Shown here one piece after another: positions 7,259 through 7,609 of a stretch of 7,609 nt of DNA. Every line of letters starts with the position of its first letter. Positions within the stretch are counted from its first letter, which is position 1. Below the pieces are notes generated by a model, which was given only the letters and a program-made list of their open reading frames with translations, was not told the DNA's origin and ran no database searches. The position numbers were made by a program, and so were the translations under genes. Source of the DNA: CALMEE01 sp041748315 (GTDB lineage: Bacteria; Planctomycetota; Planctomycetia; Pirellulales; Pirellulaceae); contig JBGTDM010000179.1 in the NCBI GenBank assembly GCA_041748315.1, positions 1 to 7,609 on the forward strand, read 5' to 3'.

Positions 7259-7609
7259 TTAGGCGTTTTCATCATTGGGTGGTTCAGCCGACTCCGAATC
7301 AACGGCTCCCGTTTCCGGTTTGTCCTCTGCGGCCGTTTCATCACTGGCGAGCGTTTCAGGAGCGGCTTCGGCAGCAGCGGCTTCGGCAGCAGCCTTATCC
7401 GCTGCGGCTTGGTCCGCTAATGCTTGCTCAGCCACAGCGGCAGCCTGTTCTTCGGCAGCTTTTTTCGCCAGCTCGGCATTCGTCATGCTGTTGCGAGGCG
7501 GCGTAGCGGAGATGTCCTGCAGGGTTTCGCAGATTTGCGGCTTGCCGATGCGGCTGAAGTAGTTTTCGGCCGTGGGCGTGAACCATTCCTTCATGGCCAG
7601 CTTGAGTGC
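7259..7609 (-). CDS. C-terminal part of a probable ParB-family protein with Ala/Glu-rich tail (cut by window edge)
   Basis: The reading frame is open to the window edge, so the true start lies beyond 7609; the ATG at 7594 is probably internal. The first visible residues, AMKEWFTPTAENYFSRIGK, resemble the C-terminal region of plasmid- and alphaproteobacterial-type ParB/RepB proteins (pattern W-x-PTA-x-x-[YF]-x-x-[RK]-[IV]-x-K). Those proteins bind DNA through an upstream ParB nuclease and helix-turn-helix part that is not visible here. The last ~70 residues are a low-complexity tail rich in Ala, Glu and Lys that becomes acidic and ends in NDENA before TAA; it is probably helical, then disordered. 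It does not look like ribosomal protein S16, which often precedes trmD. The assignment rests on a short segment, so another function is possible. Confidence 0.55.
   Translation of the reverse strand, partial: ALKLAMKEWFTPTAENYFSRIGKPQICETLQDISATPPRNSMTNAELAKKAAEEQAAAVAEQALADQAAADKAAAEAAAAEAAPETLASDETAAEDKPETGAVDSESAEPPNDENA
7361..7393. repeat. 15-base tandem repeat inside the Ala-rich tail
   Basis: The unit GCGGCTTCGGCAGCA occurs twice without a mismatch (7362-7376 and 7377-7391), with partial copies at both ends. On the minus strand it encodes an alanine-rich AAAEA repeat. It keeps the reading frame, so copy-number changes would alter tail length without a frameshift. Confidence 0.8.

Noticed and set aside
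7275..7562. A Ser/Ala-rich open frame on the plus strand opposite the Ala/Glu-rich tail
   Set aside because: It is the mirror of the repetitive coding sequence on the other strand; low-complexity GC-rich codons keep several frames open.

Overview
The window looks like a chromosomal segment of a planctomycete (Planctomycetota). The strongest reason is the first gene, which ends in a DUF1559 module, a family greatly expanded in that phylum. Base composition is near 50% G+C by eye. Several starts lack a clear Shine-Dalgarno sequence, and TrmD, L19 and an ABC-2/CPBP fusion lie next to each other. I cannot name a genus from the sequence.

Layout. One gene lies on the plus strand at 142-2565: a large exported or surface-type protein with a C-terminal DUF1559 module. 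It converges on a minus-strand block that fills the rest of the window. Read in the direction of transcription (high to low coordinates), that block holds: the C-terminal end of a gene with a ParB-like tail and a long Ala/Glu-rich extension (7609-7259, cut by the window edge); trmD (7183-6389); rplS (6299-5949); an ABC-type ATPase (5816-5064); and an ABC-2 permease fused to a CPBP intramembrane protease (4871-2649).

Function. trmD and rplS are translation genes often found as neighbours: a tRNA m1G37 methyltransferase and ribosomal protein L19. rpsP, commonly the gene before trmD, is not recognisable here; the gene in its place looks like a ParB-family partition protein. The ATPase and the permease/protease fusion form a Nat-type (NatA/NatB-like) exporter. 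Its substrate cannot be read from the sequence.

Gaps. No gene-free stretch exceeds 300 bases. The 192-base gap between ATPase and permease is the longest and holds two back-to-back hairpins. The 83-base convergent gap holds two short inverted repeats. The 75-base gap before trmD has a 9-base direct repeat with 11-base period. The 89-base gap before rplS has an AT-rich, promoter-like stretch. I see nothing convincing in the 132-base gap between rplS and the ATPase, nor a strong promoter in 1-141. I found no tRNA, rRNA, CRISPR array, insertion sequence or phage gene. Most of the window is ordinary; the more notable items are the fusion exporter, the structured gap inside its operon, and the ParB-like tail next to trmD.
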